Assembly: GCA_022813625.1 (NCBI GenBank)
Contig: JAKLMB010000004.1
Span: 744,001 to 808,000, forward strand
Direction of reading: 5' to 3'
DNA length: 64,000 nt
Source: Aaosphaeria pasadenensis
Lineage: Eukaryota; Ascomycota; Dothideomycetes; Pleosporales
The notes beneath the pieces are model-generated. The model had not been told where the DNA came from. It saw only the letters and a program-made list of their open reading frames with translations, and made no database searches. The position numbers and the translations under genes were made by a program. Shown in pieces: positions 31,607 through 41,795 of this stretch. How positions within the stretch are numbered: the first letter of the stretch is position 1; every line of letters starts with the position of its first letter.

Positions 31607-34070
31607 TTACTTCTTCTTTCCAGCCTTTTTTGCCTGTGCGAGCGCCTTTGATATTGCCAAAACTTCGTCTTCCACAGCAGCATCGTCCTCGATCGCTTCA
31701 CCATCAGAGACTAAGGTTTGCGCATCTTCTGCAGAATCGCTGTCATCTTCGGCATCAATCTCGATGCCTTCTTCGTCGCTGAATCCCTCGAAATCCTCAT
31801 TTTCATCCTCATCATCATCATCGTCGTCATCGGCCTGTGCTTGCGCGGCATCGCCCTCTGCCGTTGATGGTGCACGGTCAGAGGCGCCGGTTTCGTCGCG
31901 TTTTCTCTTGCGGCTCATCTCGCCCAGTCGGCCTTCTCGACCCTCAACGCCGGTTTCTGTGGCCTCTTCAGTCTTCTCATGCGAAGGTGGTGCCGAGAAC
32001 CAGGGGAGTTTTCCTCGGATGAAGTCATTCAGAACAATCTTTGCAACACCATCCATATCCGGTTCGCCGCCCTTGAGCAAACGGCCTTTAGCTCTGGCAA
32101 GCATTTCAAGGAAAGTATTCGCGTCTGTCCAACCCTTGAGCTCGTAGGTCCGTTCAACGTGCTTTTGTTTAATCCGCGCCAAGACACCATCCACGTATTG
32201 AGCGGGATACTCAACGTTTTCAACACGAATGGACCTATTCTCGAATTAGTCGGGCCCTAGATGAGACGATCTGATGTTCATTACATACCCTTTCATGAGG
32301 AGCACATCATCTGTGTCGGATGGGTTAGGAGGACAAACTCCCGGACAATCGATCATGTAGATTCGTCTCATCAGAGTGACATATTGCCAGACTTTCGTCT
32401 CACCTGCAATAGGCGCAACTTTACAGACGGGTTTGTTTCTCAGTGTGTTGATGATGGCGGATTTGCCGACATTGGGGTATCTAACATATTGTCAGCCTCC
32501 TCTAGTAGACTGAGAAATGGTGAGCAAGGATACTTACCCTACGAGACCAACAGAAATCTGCTTTCGATCCGAATGCAATGAGGAAAATTGTCGCAAGAGA
32601 GCAATTAAGCTTCCCTTTCCAAAACTATTGTTGATTGATCTATATTAGGGTTAGTAGGGGTACGACACAAGATGCCTGAGTGAATCTTACGCATGGAAAG
32701 CAAGGGTGGGGTACTCCTTAGAGAGCAATCGAATCCATGTTGCCTAAAAGTGTATTAGCACACGTCTACTTAGATTTCATAAGAATTGAAAAGTAGAAGA
32801 TGTAAGCATGTGTGAAACGTAACTAAGAGTACTACCACAAGGCCTGCGATGCAACAAAAGTAGCGGGTGCAGAAGTAGTCCTCAACTCAATACGGAACAC
32901 GCAGACTCTGGCGATCAGCGACCAAAACGGTCGCCGATCAACCCAAGACCAAAACGGTCTCGAGCAGAGCGAGTCGTCTTAAATCTCCCAAAGTTGTAAC
33001 AGTATCGATCCATGGGAAAAAGGGAAAGATGCTTGACTTAACGATGGGGAAAGGGGAAGGGAAGGGTTATAAATTCGAGGAAAAGAAAAACAAAAAAATC
33101 AATATGCATCAAAGTACTTACAGCAACCTTGGATGGAATAAGGTCGACCTTGTTGAGGACAAAGACAAGATGCTTGTGTGGTGCTTCGGTGCGAATATAT
33201 TTCTCAACGGAACGGCATCGAGTGCCCATCGGGTCGCGTGCGTCGAGGACGTGCAGGATGACATCGGAACTGTCAATGACCTTGTACAGCTACAGTGACG
33301 AGATGAATTAGCATTATGGACTTTAATTGCGCATCGAGAGAATTAGTAATTACCTCGTTCCAAATACGCTTGCTGGTGCCTTTACCAAACACGCTTTCTC
33401 GTGCAGTGGTAAGGGTTTTAGCCTCTTCGTCTTCGTCCGATTCCTCGCCAGATTTGCCCGACAACAGTCTTGCTTGTTCCAATCGATCAACATAGTCGTC
33501 CTGCATCTGAGCGGTACGGCCAGCAAGGTCTTCAGCAGAGCTGAAGTTTAGCTTGACCCTTTTGCGCTGTGCCTTTGGTCCAAACGTCTCTGAAAACGGT
33601 TGGCTTTCTACAGCGATCTTTGCAGCATGCTCCTTCAGCCCGTTTACGTTCTTTTGCTCTTCAATCAAACTCAATGGGAGCTTGTTCTGCTTCATGAGAT
33701 AGGTAGTGGGATCGGAAGCCTGGGCATTGATAGCAGAACGGAACGATTCGAGAGCATCTTGCGAAATAACACGGGTCGCATTGAACCACTTTCGGTTGGG
33801 CTCGACGCTGAAATAGTTAGCTAATGCGACAATGTAGGAAGAGGAATATAATTACCGAGCGACGGGACGGTCCCTGGATTGGTAGGAGGCAGCCTTAGTG
33901 ATATCACCGGCAGCATTCCTCTGGGCTTTGCCGTCCGTAAGACGCTTGAGGACCTTGACTTTTTTCGCATCGCGGTAGAAGTTTTCGCCCTTGACCTTGA
34001 CATTGCCCATTCCATCCCCAGTCTTCCCCTCGCGCATCTTCCTGTTGTTTTCTTTCTTATGTGTACCCAT
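31607..34070 (-). CDS. nog2: NOG2/NUG2 nucleolar GTPase (60S assembly)
   Basis: Seven exons: 34070-33856, 33807-33354, 33289-33122, 32743-32691, 32639-32538, 32480-32289 and 32234-31607, for 603 residues. It is a circularly permuted GTPase: the G4 motif NKVDLIP (~270) comes before G1 GYPNVGKS (~331) and G3 DCPGV (~376). The N-terminal ~200 residues are the NGP1NT-type domain. The C-terminus is an acidic run of Asp/Glu (~530-590) ending in a Lys-rich tail, as in yeast Nog2 and human GNL2. It acts on pre-60S particles in the nucleolus and nucleoplasm and blocks premature export. The third intron (33121-32744) is 378 nt, far longer than others here, and hosts an snoRNA, as the yeast NOG2 intron does. 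It shares a 267-bp divergent promoter with the mS26-like gene. Confidence 0.95.
32806..33052 (-). ncRNA. snR191: H/ACA snoRNA, snR191-type, in NOG2 intron 3
   Basis: On the NOG2 sense strand the intron folds as two H/ACA pockets. The 5' hairpin has guide AGUCA (33038-33034), an upper stem AGCAUC/GAUACU (33033-33028 with 33006-33001) and guide GUUAC (33000-32996); 14 nt after the guide start is an AGAUUU box (32986). The 3' hairpin has guide GAGU (32888-32885), an upper stem GAGgACUAC/GUAGUaCUC, guide UAGUUAC (32825-32819), and ACA (32811-32809) at exactly 14 nt, followed by UGC. The guides pair with both sides of U2258 and U2260 (yeast numbers) in helix 69 of 25S rRNA (GUAAC-U-A-U-GACU). Yeast snR191 has the same two targets and the same host intron. 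The 5' end and H box are approximate. Confidence 0.85.
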
Positions 34071-34337
34071 TTTGCCTACAGTGACCTCGGAATACAACAA
34101 AGTTCGGGTGCCAGTTCAGGCGGTGGAAGCAGACCGTAAAAGAAAGGTACCTGCGGAGGTTGGAAGGAAGTTCGAAACTTTTTGGACGGGAAAATTTCTA
34201 GTGGATATCGAATTATGATGGCCCGTGCACATTGATGCTTGGCACCCTCGAACTTTTCCGACTTCAACTCCGCAACGCGACCAGACGACAACTCGAAAAG
34301 GAAGCCTGCATCAATTGCTGCCTCCCCAAATATTACA
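34071..34337. promoter_or_regulatory. divergent promoter NOG2 / mS26-like
   Basis: This 267-bp gap between two opposite starts must hold both promoters. It couples a cytosolic ribosome-assembly factor with a mitochondrial ribosomal gene, suggesting shared growth control; no motif was firmly identified. Confidence 0.55.
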
Positions 34338-35255
34338 ATGCCTCCCCGAATCTGTATCAGGGTCCCTGTGGGATCCTTACAACAACAGCATGCTGTCAAT
34401 TCGACAATTTGCGCTCGACCGTTCTCATCAACACCATCCACACTCGCTCTTGGTCCCGAATCACCTAATTACATCGAGGTCCCCAAGCCAAAGCAACCCT
34501 CGTATGATCACAAACTGCGCATGAAGGGTGTTCTACCTACACCGAGAGATATTTTTAGAATTCGAAATGCGAAGCCTAAAGAGTCAGAGGAGCTCATCAA
34601 GCAATCGACGCCTGATGCCACCAAAGTCAAAATTCCCGGGCCGTTCAGCAAAGACGCAGAGTACCGACTATACAAACAAAGGCTGGCTGCCTCCCGAAAA
34701 CAAGCCTTGAAAGAGGGTATTCAGGAATTGCATGTGCGGAAAACCACCACAGAGGCCAGCGAGTCCTCCAGAATAAAGGCCCTCCAGGCCGACAAGCTCG
34801 CGCGAGCTATGGCACCTCCGAGGGATGTAGACGTTTTGACGCAAAATTCGGTTTCGAAGAGCATTCGTGATTTCCTACATGACGAGCTCCCATCCTCTTC
34901 TCGGTCGAACATATCTGACGATCGCCGTGTTCTCTTCCGCCGCAAAATGGCTAAACATGAGGCGAAGCGCCAGGCCCGTTTACACGACCTATACACCAAC
35001 GCGAGAGAGTTTATTGTCACAGAGAGTCAATTAGACGAGGCGATTGAGAAAGAGTTCGGTACTGAAGAGGAACCAATGGGCTGGGACAACATGGGCAAGA
35101 TGGTGCAAGGTGCCGAAGGCCGCAGTCCATGGAATGGACCGATACCCGAAGGTATCAGCGATATGTTGCAGAAACTAAAGGGCGGAGAAGGTGTCGGCTT
35201 GGCCAAGGAAAGAGTAAAGAAGGTTGCCGAAGAACTGACAGGAGGCAAGATGTAG
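34338..35255 (+). CDS. mitochondrial ribosomal protein mS26-like (Pet123 family)
   Basis: Single exon; the ATG at 34338 gives 305 residues. The open frame extends further up, but MPPRICIRVPVGS at this ATG starts a good mitochondrial presequence, ending near ARPFSSTPS (residue ~35). The KGVLPTPRDIF motif, a long basic helical middle (residues ~90-190), and LHDLYTNAREFIVTESQLDEAIEKEF near residue ~220 match the fungal small-subunit protein Pet123/mS26 as I remember it. It should be a structural part of the mitoribosome. A different small mitoribosomal protein is possible. It shares a promoter with NOG2. Confidence 0.6.
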   Translation: MPPRICIRVPVGSLQQQHAVNSTICARPFSSTPSTLALGPESPNYIEVPKPKQPSYDHKLRMKGVLPTPRDIFRIRNAKPKESEELIKQSTPDATKVKIPGPFSKDAEYRLYKQRLAASRKQALKEGIQELHVRKTTTEASESSRIKALQADKLARAMAPPRDVDVLTQNSVSKSIRDFLHDELPSSSRSNISDDRRVLFRRKMAKHEAKRQARLHDLYTNAREFIVTESQLDEAIEKEFGTEEEPMGWDNMGKMVQGAEGRSPWNGPIPEGISDMLQKLKGGEGVGLAKERVKKVAEELTGGKM

Positions 35256-35424
35256 TGACTGGACTGGACACTTATTGGACCATTCTGTATGATATAGTCG
35301 AGCACGGGAGACCGCCTGTTGCTGTACCATCATGTAAGAAACTTGTGCATATCTCCGATTCAACATTGTTCTAGCGCCGTACTGCTGTGTTCAAAGCCAC
35401 CACTATCATATCAACAGTGACAGA

Positions 35425-36237
35425 TCAGAAGCCATCGTCAATGATCACCTCTGTCAACCCCTCTTCCCGCCGCAATGTCGCAAGGTGCGCCTTCAAAGAA
35501 CTTGCTAAGCCCCGCTTATACTCCTCTGCCGCTTCAGCCTCGACATAAAACGTGAACGTCTCCAAACTCTTCATCTTAAATATCTCCTTCATCCTATATA
35601 CCTCCACCAATCTCTTAAGGATTGTCGAACCAACATGGCCCTCACACCACGCCGAGTTCTCCCCTAAATCCCACTCACGTCGATAAATCCTACGACCATG
35701 ACTCCATCGATCCAATATATACGGATTATTGAAGAAAGTCGTCGGATCCATCTCCCGCACTAGGGACTTTGGAAGAATCTGCCAATACTTATATTTCAGA
35801 TGCAGGGTCAGGCTCCTGAGGTTTGGGCATGATGCCAGGAAGTCGAGACGCTTCCGATTGCGCTGGGGTGTTAGGCTCTGGAGTGAGAGGTGGTGGATTG
35901 AATCTAGGAGGGATTGTTGGGGAGGTGTGGTTTGTGATAGCCATTGGAGAAGGGCATCTGCGACTGTTTCGAGGGTGACTTCGAGGATTATGGTTTTGAG
36001 GTAGAGGTTTATTGTTTCTCGGTAGACTTGAGTGTTTGTGAGGCATATGGGCGCAAGCTCCACGGGGAAAATGGTGAAATTTCGTTGTGATTTGGGATAT
36101 GGAATCCAAATATGAAAAGAAGGCAGGTGTTGGGCCGTAAGTATACTATTATTAGGGAAGGTGGGTGAGAAGACATAGTGGTAGATCATGTCCCTCACTT
36201 CTCTTGGAAGTCGAAGCAATGACGCGAGATTATCCAT
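35425..36237 (-). CDS. LPREVR-type fungal protein (2EXR/F-box-like)
   Basis: Single exon, 270 residues, ATG at 36237. It starts LLRLPREVRDMIYHYVF, the LPxEvRxxIY helix that opens the 2EXR and F-box-like proteins expanded in Pezizomycotina. A PNLRSLTLHLKY segment then suggests leucine-rich strands. Function is unknown; F-box-like members may bind Skp1. Two more genes with the same opening (40651-41340 and 54061-55049) are in this window, but their bodies have diverged strongly. The residues after ~100 are rich in Arg/Leu and show no catalytic motif. Confidence 0.75.
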   Translation of the reverse strand: MDNLASLLRLPREVRDMIYHYVFSPTFPNNSILTAQHLPSFHIWIPYPKSQRNFTIFPVELAPICLTNTQVYRETINLYLKTIILEVTLETVADALLQWLSQTTPPQQSLLDSIHHLSLQSLTPQRNRKRLDFLASCPNLRSLTLHLKYKYWQILPKSLVREMDPTTFFNNPYILDRWSHGRRIYRREWDLGENSAWCEGHVGSTILKRLVEVYRMKEIFKMKSLETFTFYVEAEAAEEYKRGLASSLKAHLATLRREEGLTEVIIDDGF

Positions 36238-38257
36238 AGCTAGGTTATATTATGCACACAGGTTTCAATCTTATGATGAGTGTAGGGTTAGAGCAAGAGT
36301 GAGCAATGTAAGATTGTGTCCAGCGATCACGATTGAGTCATCCTTCTTGCCAAGCATATTGATCTCATTCGTTTACCCAGATGTACCGTCTTGGCATCTA
36401 TCTATCTATATCTGAACGTGCTCTATTCTCTTGAAAATGTCTCTTGAAAATGCAATAAATGTAGATAAGTATGTTCAAGTTGGCTGAAGTCGTGGTTGAT
36501 TCATTTCGCGAATCTTTCGTTAGTCCGCTTCGTCAATAGTGTGGTGCTCAAGGTCTGCATCCGCTGTATTCGCGTCTCGATCTTTTCGCCTTGCAGTATC
36601 ATACTGTTGATCTTTATACAGGTTTATAGAGAAAAGAGCCTTATATCATGGAAATACCCGGCGGGACACGTAGAAAGAAATTGTCCAATGGGGCGAGACC
36701 TATTTCGGGACAGAGACTAGATGGCTGATGAGACCTTCGACAACGTCGATGGCGGCTCATAGTACCATGACAAAGCTACAAGCTATTTAAGCTACAAGTA
36801 TTATTGGTTGATGGTGAGAGTTATGGGATATCTGGACCATGGCATGAGCATCTCGTGCTCATTGGTAACCAACTACTTGCCCTACGAGGCATTAAGCGAC
36901 CCAAACCCGCGGAATTCACTTGTCCATATCCTGGCTTTAGGGCTGAGACCGGTGACTAGCAGTCTAGTACGATGTAAAACCAACCGGGATAAGATATCAG
37001 ACACTTGCGGCTCTGCAAATAGCTCTGTGATATACTGTGTAGCTCCCGTGCGGTGGTAGAATGGAGACACGGAGAAGTGCCCTCCCCACGTGCCCGAGTT
37101 CTGAAAGTTCAATTGGAGGTGGAATCGGAGAAAACTAAGCGAACACCGCAGAAACTATTCAGTGACGAAGATGCTTTGTAGCAGGAATTGTCTAGGGACA
37201 TAGAGTAATAATGTCCGTAGCTAGGTAAGTAGATTGCTAGGGGCTATACAGAAAGGGAATTTGATGCTGATGTGAAAATTACGGGGAGTGAACGGACAAG
37301 TTGTTAGGCTGAATAGAAGTGAAGTCTTGAGTGTCATTACATAGTTACTAAGTGCGGGAGTAAGCGTGATTCGAACCAGGTATCATATCCTCAAGGAACT
37401 AAATGGTGTAGAATAGATCGTGGCGAGTTGTCATTATTGTTAAAGGCCAGTTCATGTTCACACATGAATATATCAACCATCATTGATTACCTAGGTAGCT
37501 CGTTGTTTGATGTTACGGACACCTTCGATGGTATGTCGTTAGATCGAAACCCAATTAGAATGCATGTCGCCAGCCACGTGCATGGTCTGATTGGTCAGAA
37601 CAAGAACCTCTATACATACCCTCACAATCACCAGCCATCAGTCATCACTCCTCCTAGTTACACTATGGATACTCACATCTATTGTCCGTAGATGGTGAGG
37701 ATTACAGTGCACCGTTCAGCCTTCACAATCTTGCACGTATACCCACGGACTCATTGCAAAGTTATCTTCCGACCCAATCAACAAACATTTTATAACAATT
37801 ATCTCAAGGTTGAATGTAATACTGTACTCTCACTTACTACTGTTCACGCTGTAATGAGTCGCCGTATTCAGTCGCTTATTCCTCGTTACTATCAGGCCTG
37901 TATTTCACTCTCCGGCATGCTTCATTTTAGTAAATGTCCGATAACTAAATGTATTTCCATCTTGAATACTCTCCAAGTGGAGCACCTCACGATAGACATG
38001 AAACCATACCAATTGACTTCATAGACTCTGTAAGCAGAGACCCCGTGTAGTCTCGCCAGAGAATCTCCGGAACTGACATTGTGCATGTCGAGCCTGTTGT
38101 ATGAGAGAATGGTTTAAATACATGCTGTGATCCGCCTCGATCATCCACCACCAAACTACAGTCGATCTCTATCATACACTCTTTCAGGGTCAATCCCCCA
38201 CATTCTTTTCTTTTGCCTCTTCAGGCATAGCCATTCATTTCTTTTAAAACAATCAAT
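36238..38257. other. intergenic, 2.0 kb
   Basis: No gene is supported, although several ~70-110 codon ORFs exist on both strands. The right end (38,100-38,257) is pyrimidine-rich with a TTTAAAAC stretch just before the secreted-protein start and is the likely promoter. A GGTTCGAATC-like sequence near 37,370 is discussed under rejected items. Confidence 0.45.
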
Positions 38258-40339
38258 ATGCGTTACTCCGTTCCTTTATTTGCTTTTTATGTGTTGCCGT
38301 CTCTGGCATCGCCCATTGCCTTGCCCGTAACACCCAATCCAAACCATCCCCGATCCATTGTTAAGAGGCAGTGCGGTATCGCAGAATGGGACTCTACCAA
38401 CATCGCGAACTGGAATGCCGCACAAACAGACCAGTTCTTGAACACTTGGTGGTCCGGCTACCTTGACCAGAACACGCCCAACGGGTGGTCCAAGAACTTC
38501 GCCAACCTTTTCGGCCGCATGTACCTCAACAACGCGGAAAAGTACCAGTGCTCGAAGACAGCCGATGTCTGCTTTGGCGATCTCAACTGCGACCAGCTCA
38601 AGTGCTCAGGCGACTGGTCTGTTGGCTGCGCGGACAAGGATGCCGGCCGCCCAGTCTACCTCACCATGTCCGCCCTCCAGGGCATGCAGGACTATTTTGC
38701 CGAGTACATCCAGGTCTTGGACGAGAGTCAGTTAAACTTCCAGGCAATGAGCGCCTATCTCGCCGATAACTTCTTCGACAAGCCCGAGAATGCCAGTGTC
38801 GATTTCATCAACCAGTTTTTCATTGCGCTCGCCTCGGTCTTCTCCATCACAGGAGCCTACTCAAAGCTCATTCCCCTCATTGCGGGCAGCAATGTCCTCA
38901 AAGAGTCTGCTAGTGCGATAGCAGCTCTTCTCGGAGGTGTCGGCAATGGATACAGGAATACCGTCAAGGCCCCTGCTTCGCAGACATTCAGCAACTTCGC
39001 CAATCTCGGCCAATACATGGGAAACATCTTCGAGAAGGTGCGATCCCAGTTGAACGACATGCAGTTCAACCTCGCTACTGGAAAGCAGTGGGAGGGCAAG
39101 ACCTTCAAGGACTATGCCGTGGGTGGCCTCTTCCTCCCAGGCCCCGGTGCACAGGTCGGAGACGGCAGTACCGGAGACTCTCCAACTAAGCTCCTCCGAC
39201 AATTCTTGACGAAACAATTCACTGCTCGTGCTATCAACTACATCTGGCGCACCCAGAAGATCTACATCACCTATACCACCGACGTTGACGGCAGCTGCTC
39301 GGAAGACAAGCAGGGACCCCAAGACCACAAGTACTGCCGCGATGGTGACCCCGGTGTTTACTACATGTACTGGTGGCACCAGAAGGCGGTCGGCGCCGGC
39401 CAGACCGTAGGCACTGACAGCTTCGACACTGGTAAATTGGATATGCCCATTGGCGCTGACAAGCTTGATGCCGGCTGGATCGAAGACGGCTACAAGATAG
39501 AGATCAAGGACATCTTCGAGGCTTCAATCGCTGCCTGGTCGGTCGCCGGCGCCAACTACGATGGACAGAACTCCGTGGACAGAGCCGTAGATGCCGTAGC
39601 AAAGCAGTGGGCCCAGCCTTGGGATGTCGGTGCGTCTTGGGAGGGCACCTTCACCATCCCCGTCTGCAACACTGGCAATGTATCCTACAACGTTCCGTAC
39701 GGGCAGCGCATCATGCCTTGCAACTGCGGTGGCGATGGATCCCAGGTCGATGGCTTCAGGCAGAACTCTAACATGAACGGTTACGGAGTGTACGACGAAC
39801 AATGTACGGCCGAGAAGCAGAAGGAGCGTATGCAATACCGCACAGGCACCGGCAAGCCTGGTGCTGACCCGCCCACCGGTGGCCCCAACTTGCCCCTCTT
39901 GGTCAACGAGGTTCAATGCTTCGAAAAGGGAAGTCCTACTGAGGTCATGGTTGCCCTGCGCCAGAATTGCCAAAACATGGTCGCTGCCCTCGGCGACGAT
40001 GACAACAAAGAGCTGCAGGCTTCGCAATGTGCTGATGGCCAGGGAGCGACCGAGTCTTGGGGAGGGTGGTGCCGTGTTGCCATAGATGCGAATGGCATCC
40101 ATGACTGTGCGCTTACTGTCTCATGGAGAGATGAATCGCACGGTGGCATTTTCCCCCCTACTATCAAAGTTGGCGACGTGAAGAAGTTCTTCAATACGGC
40201 AGACGCTCAACCTGATGCTGGTGGCAAGGGTTGCCATAAGGTCGGAACACCAGACCTCGGTGCGACTTTTGTAGTCCCAGAGGCTAATTCGAGATGGTGC
40301 CTTGGTAGCTACGAGAATGCCAAATTCTGTACCATCTGA
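38258..40339 (+). CDS. large secreted protein of unknown function
   Basis: Single exon of 693 residues. A signal peptide (~residues 1-18) precedes a propeptide ending in a Kex2-type KR site at 36-37, then QCG. The mature part has many Cys (CSKTADVCFGDLNC, CSGDWSVGC), Trp and Gly, suggesting disulfide-bonded extracellular folds. A hydrophobic AIAALLGGVG region (~residue 220) could be a buried helix. The C-terminal ~120 residues have further paired cysteines (GGWCR, DCALTVSWRDE, WCLGSY). I do not recognise a catalytic motif. Codon use is strongly C-ending and GC-rich compared with surrounding DNA, which usually marks high expression. An effector, lectin-like or surface role is possible but not shown. 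Confidence 0.82.
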   Translation: MRYSVPLFAFYVLPSLASPIALPVTPNPNHPRSIVKRQCGIAEWDSTNIANWNAAQTDQFLNTWWSGYLDQNTPNGWSKNFANLFGRMYLNNAEKYQCSKTADVCFGDLNCDQLKCSGDWSVGCADKDAGRPVYLTMSALQGMQDYFAEYIQVLDESQLNFQAMSAYLADNFFDKPENASVDFINQFFIALASVFSITGAYSKLIPLIAGSNVLKESASAIAALLGGVGNGYRNTVKAPASQTFSNFANLGQYMGNIFEKVRSQLNDMQFNLATGKQWEGKTFKDYAVGGLFLPGPGAQVGDGSTGDSPTKLLRQFLTKQFTARAINYIWRTQKIYITYTTDVDGSCSEDKQGPQDHKYCRDGDPGVYYMYWWHQKAVGAGQTVGTDSFDTGKLDMPIGADKLDAGWIEDGYKIEIKDIFEASIAAWSVAGANYDGQNSVDRAVDAVAKQWAQPWDVGASWEGTFTIPVCNTGNVSYNVPYGQRIMPCNCGGDGSQVDGFRQNSNMNGYGVYDEQCTAEKQKERMQYRTGTGKPGADPPTGGPNLPLLVNEVQCFEKGSPTEVMVALRQNCQNMVAALGDDDNKELQASQCADGQGATESWGGWCRVAIDANGIHDCALTVSWRDESHGGIFPPTIKVGDVKKFFNTADAQPDAGGKGCHKVGTPDLGATFVVPEANSRWCLGSYENAKFCTI

Positions 40340-40650
40340 GGAGGTCATTGCTGAGACGGAAACGGGAACGGAAGGTATGTATGGGCAGTGTGTTGGAAGA
40401 CTGGACCCGAGAGGACTTGTTCTCGACGGTGACTGAGATATTCTGATTGCAGCATGTCATGATTAGATTTAGCATTTTTCATTTATTGCATTTGGAGGAA
40501 AGTACTGTTTTCATAGCATTAGCAATAGTTATCCTTTTCAAACCCCGCGATTTCCTCCTGCCCCTCGCAGTCCGCAAAAACAACAGTGACATGGCATGTA
40601 TATCACATAAACTCACCTCATCTCCCCTTCTTCCGATTCAACCTCCACAA
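40340..40650. other. intergenic, no gene seen
   Basis: About 310 bases of 3' flank between convergent genes. Terminators are expected; none can be pinpointed. Confidence 0.35.
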
Positions 40651-41340
40651 TCAATCAAACATCAAACATCCCCCCTCCTCGCTATCATCATCCATCATCC
40701 AACTCGCCAAACCCCCAAACTCAATCTCCACATCTTTCCCCCTCGTCCCGAACTGCTCCCAGAACCATGACCTCATAGCACGATATAGAAGCGTCTGCAG
40801 CACGCTGAAATCCTCGTCTGGGAACTCGATACACAATCTCTTCAGCGAGGGAATGGCTACGACGTTGGCGAGCTCGTAGTCATGGATGACGGTGGCGGAG
40901 GACAGTTGGTGGGAGCTGGACGATGTGGGGGCGCGGGCGGGGATGAAGAGGTGTAGGCTTTGGAGGTTGGGGAAGCGGGATAGGAAGGTGTAGTACGAGT
41001 TCAGATGGGCCTGGGAGAATGATGTAATGGATATGGAAGTGATGCGTTCGAAGAGCCTATGGCGGGCTGGCCAACTTCTGAGGTAGGTAGTTGTGAAGAC
41101 CAAGGAAACAGGGCTAGAGACGGTGGTCGTCGCGTGGGCGAGCCATATGGGTGTTGCTTCGGAATGGATTGCGAGGTTTGTTTTCAATAGAGGTGGAAGA
41201 TTGGCAAGGAGGGATGTTTTGCAGGTTGCCGTGAATGAGTGGGGCGAGGATACGAATGTGTACATGTAGATCATGTCGCGAAGCTCGCGTGGCAAAGCGA
41301 AGAATCCTTGTGATGGGCGGTACTGGATGTGTGAAGACAT
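40651..41340 (-). CDS. LPRELR-type fungal protein (2EXR/F-box-like)
   Basis: Single exon, 229 residues from the ATG at 41340 (one codon below a TTG). Residues ~12-25 read FFALPRELRDMIYMYTF, the same opening helix as the genes at 35.4 and 54 kb. A PNLQSLHLFIPAR strand follows around residue 125, as in the first gene. The C-terminus is acidic (DDDSEEGG). No catalytic motif is seen. The two genes flank the secreted protein and run in the same direction. Confidence 0.7.
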   Translation of the reverse strand: MSSHIQYRPSQGFFALPRELRDMIYMYTFVSSPHSFTATCKTSLLANLPPLLKTNLAIHSEATPIWLAHATTTVSSPVSLVFTTTYLRSWPARHRLFERITSISITSFSQAHLNSYYTFLSRFPNLQSLHLFIPARAPTSSSSHQLSSATVIHDYELANVVAIPSLKRLCIEFPDEDFSVLQTLLYRAMRSWFWEQFGTRGKDVEIEFGGLASWMMDDDSEEGGCLMFD

Positions 41341-41795
41341 CAAGAGATCCGAGACAATTCAATATTATTATCGTGAAGAGAAGATATTCTGGTGTTTTGT
41401 CCAGGCGTGAGAAGTGGTCATTCATGCCTGGTCATATGTAGGAGTATTGGCCAATGATATGCTCACGGCTATAAAGTCTATATTCCGTCTGACGGAGTAC
41501 GGAATACATTGCAACCAGACTGTAATGAACATTGACCAATGACGAAAACCGGTCTCCATGATGCACTGATGTTTGAACGTGCATATGCGTTACTCATACA
41601 GATTTAACAACACAGTTTGAGTTCAGCATATTCGCATCGCAAAGGTTTTCTCTATCCGGGATATCTTTAATACGAAAAACGGACGTGAATATGTTTGCCG
41701 CTACCAGACATTACAACGCATACCCTAACCCATTTTCCCAATTCGGCGCGCCAAAGAATGAAATACAATATAGATAAAGTAGAAATTGGAGAATT
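41341..41795. other. intergenic, no gene seen
   Basis: 455 bases, AT-rich, between two minus-strand genes. It should hold the promoter of the LPRELR-type gene and the 3' region of threonine deaminase. Confidence 0.35.

Noticed and set aside
37350..37420. GGTTCGAATC sequence resembling a tRNA T-arm (minus strand)
   Set aside because: The T-stem does not pair (only two of five positions), and no acceptor, D-arm or anticodon stem can be drawn.
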